Positions 5,940 through 7,195 of a DNA stretch of 7,195 nucleotides are shown piece after piece. Where the stretch lies: NCBI GenBank assembly GCA_027718005.1, contig JALLOP010000075.1:1-7195 (forward strand), written 5' to 3'. The notes under the pieces are model-generated. The model searched no databases. It was not told the origin of the DNA and was given only the letters and a program-made list of their open reading frames with translations. This DNA is from Patescibacteria group bacterium AH-259-L07. Its GTDB lineage: Bacteria; Patescibacteriota; Patescibacteriia; UBA2591; UBA6264. Numbering within the stretch: the stretch's first letter is position 1; each line of letters begins with the position of its first letter. A program made the position numbers and the translations under genes.

Positions 5940-5966
5940 AGTGAGCTTGCGAACGATTATGTTCAT

Positions 5967-5995
5967 ATTGTATATACTAAATTATACATTGTCAA
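5967..5995 (-). promoter_or_regulatory. brnTA promoter
   Basis: On the minus strand TTGACA (plus 5990-5995) and TACAAT (plus 5967-5972) are 17 bp apart, close to sigma-70 consensus. TGTATA (5969-5974) and TATACA (5983-5988) form a 6-bp inverted repeat across the spacer and -10, a possible repressor site. The transcript would have a leader of about 140 nt before brnT. Confidence 0.75.
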
Positions 5996-6004
5996 GGCAG
6001 ATGT

Positions 6005-6013
6005 TGTGGATAA
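6005..6013 (-). promoter_or_regulatory. Perfect DnaA-box sequence upstream of the brnTA promoter
   Basis: This is the second TTATCCACA (minus strand). It is again within AGTTATCCACA and again exactly 9 nt upstream of TTGACA. It directly follows the repeat hairpin's T-run and GGGTT on the minus strand. Confidence 0.45.
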
Positions 6014-6056
6014 CTTATAACCCAAAAAGCGGGGAATTCCCTCACTCTTTGGTCAA

Positions 6057-6118
6057 CCCCGTCAGAGATCCGCATTCTTTAGAATGCGGCAGACAACTCA
6101 GTTGTCTTATCTCTAACG
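6057..6118. mobile_element. Small cloverleaf-like palindromic insertion flanked by GGTCAA
   Basis: The outer stem CCCGTCAGAGAT (6058-6069) pairs with ATCTCTAACGGG (6109-6120) at 11 of 12 positions. Inside are two perfect 8-bp hairpins: CGCATTCT/AGAATGCG (6071-6078 and 6081-6088) and AGACAACT/AGTTGTCT (6091-6098 and 6100-6107). GGTCAA stands on both sides (6051-6056 and 6119-6124) but once in copy 2, as expected for a target duplication. It is too short to code for anything, so it would need a transposase acting from elsewhere. Confidence 0.65.
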
Positions 6119-6147
6119 GGTCAAAACTCCCCAAGCGGAACGATGTT

Positions 6148-6260
6148 ACTTTGCCCGCCGACTTCGTCTGGCCGTAAGCCGACTTTGTCGAGCCGAAGGC
6201 CGAAGCTTTCCCGGCCTTCGTAGCCGAAGTTACTTCGGCGGAGTAGGCAGCGTAGGAGGG
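6148..6260. repeat. GC-rich hairpin array inserted in repeat copy 3
   Basis: Several hairpins lie in a row: CGAC-TTT-GTCG (6180-6190), CGAAGGCC (6194-6201) with GGCCTTCG (6213-6220), and GCCGAAG-TTA-CTTCGGC (6223-6239). The insert occupies the same site in the core (between GTT and GAACCTG) where copy 1 carries a different hairpin and copy 2 has none. No start-to-stop gene with protein-like character is seen here. Confidence 0.6.
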
Positions 6261-6315
6261 GAACCTGTTTGGTGGGGATAGAGAGTCAATTTGTGTTTAA
6301 AATTGCTGTTGGCTG

Positions 6316-6357
6316 AGAAAAACAAAAGAAGCGGACGAAATTATTGCACCGCTTCTT
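6316..6357 (-). terminator. Rho-independent terminator of the ClpP-like gene
   Basis: AAGAAGCGG (6326-6334) pairs with CCGCTTCTT (6349-6357), with a 14-nt loop. On the minus strand the stem is followed by TTTGTTTTTCTC. It lies 13 nt beyond the stop codon at 6371. This is a conventional terminator separate from the repeat further downstream. Confidence 0.85.
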
Positions 6358-6370
6358 CCTATTTTAACGG

Positions 6371-6991
6371 TTATGCAAGAACCCTATCTGCAAAACCGTA
6401 TTCAACAATTTCCTGTCCACGAAATTCTGCTTCTCTTTTCATATCTTCGCGTATTCTGTGCCACGGCTGACCCGTCCCTTCAAGGAGAAGTCGTTTATCA
6501 AATCTATTGCCAAACCACATCAATATCGGGAGAAAAATATTACCAACTATTCTCGATATTCTCGAAGAGCCAAATAGGTAACCGTCATGAATCTTGACTT
6601 CTGAATATTCCCAAACAAACCGTCTCCCTTTGGTCCCGCTTGCCAGAATGGGAGCAGCTGCTGAGCAAGCTGTGAAACATTCAATCTCAATTGGCTTTTT
6701 ACATTTTTTCATTTGCTGACAAATAGCCTTTCCAGCAATTGCTGAACCGCCGTTTGAGTTAAGAAAGATACGAATTTCGCGAGCGGCAACGTCATTGTTC
6801 AGCCACTTAAACTCCCCTATAAATCGAAAAGCCGTTAATGGGTCGATGCTACCTTGTATCTTGATTTTGTTTCCGAGAGCGGGCTTTCGTGCTCTTGCCA
6901 TCCTATATATCCAGGGCCCTAAATAAAATTCTAATATGCTACTAATATTCACGATCGCCAACGCCCCTGCTATGAGCAAAAGTATTTCCAT
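6371..6991 (-). CDS. Membrane-anchored ClpP-fold serine protease-like protein
   Basis: This 206-residue protein has an N-terminal membrane segment (2-20, then a hydrophobic stretch to about 29) and a ClpP/crotonase-fold domain. Visible landmarks are IRIFLNSNGGSAIAGKAI (73-90, the ClpP SPGG loop as SNGG), FTACSAAAPILASG (106-119, S110 in the nucleophile position), VKIHDG (132-137, H135) and REDMKREAEF ending EYGFADRVL (181-205). In E. coli ClpP the third catalytic residue is the last Asp of ERDTERD. The aligned residue here is E187, with D183 nearby, so the triad may be altered. I chose the ATG at 6991 over a TTG at 7009 because AAAGGAGG (plus 6997-7004) sits 5 nt upstream of it. The gene is monocistronic, with its own promoter and terminator. 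It probably acts on membrane or surface proteins, and the substrate is unknown. Confidence 0.88.
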   Translation of the reverse strand: MEILLLIAGALAIVNISSILEFYLGPWIYRMARARKPALGNKIKIQGSIDPLTAFRFIGEFKWLNNDVAAREIRIFLNSNGGSAIAGKAICQQMKKCKKPIEIECFTACSAAAPILASGTKGRRFVWEYSEVKIHDGYLFGSSRISRIVGNIFLPILMWFGNRFDKRLLLEGTGQPWHRIREDMKREAEFRGQEIVEYGFADRVLA

Positions 6992-7051
6992 TTTTGCCTC
7001 CTTTGTCAAAGGTTGTTTGTTGTTTGTGCTAACTCTATGTTAACTACCGAT

Positions 7052-7080
7052 AGTTTAGCATAAATTTGCTGATTTGTCAA
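7052..7080 (-). promoter_or_regulatory. Promoter of the ClpP-like gene
   Basis: On the minus strand TTGACA (plus 7075-7080) and TAAACT (plus 7052-7057) are separated by exactly 17 bp. The leader to the ATG at 6991 is about 50 nt and contains the AAAGGAGG ribosome site at 6997-7004, the strongest Shine-Dalgarno among the minus-strand genes. Confidence 0.82.
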
Positions 7081-7085
7081 CACCA

Positions 7086-7146
7086 CTTTCCCCCAACCCA
7101 AAAAGCGAGGAATTACCTCGCTCTGTTAAACATTATGTTCTTAACA
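7086..7146 (-). repeat. Dispersed intergenic repeat, copy 5 (half element)
   Basis: CCCAACCCAAAAAGCGAGG (7092-7110) and AATTACCTCGCTCT match the hairpin half of the other copies. AGCGAGG (7104-7110) pairs with CCTCGCT (7116-7122), with TTTTTGGG following on the minus strand. The rest of the core is missing. In its place TGTTAA (7124-7129) can pair with TTAACA (7141-7146). The hairpin lies just upstream of the ClpP-like gene's promoter. Confidence 0.65.
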
Positions 7147-7161
7147 TATCTACACTTACTA

Positions 7162-7195
7162 AACAAAAAGTTGGTTGAAATTAGACATCAACCAA
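7162..7195 (-). terminator. Terminator of a minus-strand gene beyond the window
   Basis: TTGGTTGA (7171-7178) and TCAACCAA (7188-7195) form a perfect 8-bp stem with a 9-nt loop. On the minus strand it is followed by CTTTTTGTTT. The stem may continue past the window end. It implies a minus-strand gene ending just outside. Confidence 0.65.

Larger units (their letters stand above)
6016..6277 (-). repeat. Dispersed intergenic repeat, copy 3 (two insertions)
   Basis: Core blocks are AACCCAAAAAGC (6019-6030), GGGGAATTCCCTCACTCTTT (6031-6050), GGTCAA (6051-6056), TCAAAACTCCCC (6121-6132), CGGAACGATGTT (6136-6147) and GAACCTGTTTGGTGGGG (6261-6277). Relative to copy 2 the core is split by a 62-bp insert after GGTCAA and about 113 bp after CGATGTT. 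The hairpin arms have drifted but still pair mostly on the minus strand. The element lies between the protease terminator and the brnTA promoter. Confidence 0.75.

Noticed and set aside
5140..6013. Replication origin suggested by two perfect DnaA boxes
   Set aside because: The boxes are 865 bp apart, single, and each tied to a terminator and promoter; there is no cluster, no dnaA/dnaN gene nearby and no clear unwinding element.
5682..6177. Plus-strand open frames at 5682-6020 and 5941-6177
   Set aside because: They run antisense to brnT or through terminators and hairpins, lack ribosome sites and have no protein-like character.
5862..6260. CRISPR-like array from the repeated GCCGAAG/CTTCGGC hairpins
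   Set aside because: The units vary in length and sequence with no regular spacers; they are palindromic elements.
6371..7009. TTG start at 7009 for the ClpP-like protein
   Set aside because: The Shine-Dalgarno AAAGGAGG would then be inside the gene; it is ideally placed for the ATG at 6991.

Overview
The window looks like a piece of a small, AT-rich bacterial genome of the Patescibacteria (Candidate Phyla Radiation) type. This is inference. It rests on the mix of an IS605-type element, small toxin-antitoxin operons, many GC-rich palindromes in gene-free DNA, and lone membrane-anchored proteins of unclear function. No rRNA, tRNA or marker gene is present to fix the taxonomy. All genes except the transposon nuclease tnpB read on the minus strand. 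All stop codons seen are TAA or TAG.

Layout from left to right. 1-103: a truncated copy of a dispersed intergenic repeat. 156-1898 (-): a 580-residue membrane-anchored protein with a degenerate M23-peptidase-like domain. About 1930-3530: an IS605-type element with a decayed tnpA (-), an intact tnpB (+) and a candidate right-end guide-RNA region. 3550-3641: repeat copy 2. 3788-5052 (-): a very AT-rich operon of HigB-like toxin, HigA-like antitoxin and a 151-residue protein of unknown function. It is driven by a clear sigma-70-type promoter with an inverted repeat between its -35 and -10 boxes. 5155-5188: a terminator. 5221-5818 (-): a BrnT/BrnA-type toxin-antitoxin pair with a long GC-rich structured leader and a promoter at 5967-5995. 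6016-6277: repeat copy 3, which carries two further insertions. 6371-6991 (-): a membrane-anchored ClpP-fold protease-like protein with its own promoter. 7086-7195: a diverged repeat copy and a terminator for a gene beyond the window.

The most interesting structure lies between the genes. Repeat copies share a core (a GCGAGG/CCTCGC hairpin next to an A/T run, a GTCAAAACTCCCC block and GAACCTGTTTGGTGGGG) but differ at one internal site, where each of three copies holds something different. Two of the terminators are followed, in the direction of transcription, by AGTTATCCACA (a perfect DnaA-box core), exactly 9 nt, and then the TTGACA of the next operon's promoter. The gene-free DNA therefore looks assembled from reusable terminator-plus-promoter units. 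I found no CRISPR array and no clearly new multi-gene defence system. The two toxin-antitoxin operons, one with a third gene, are the closest thing.
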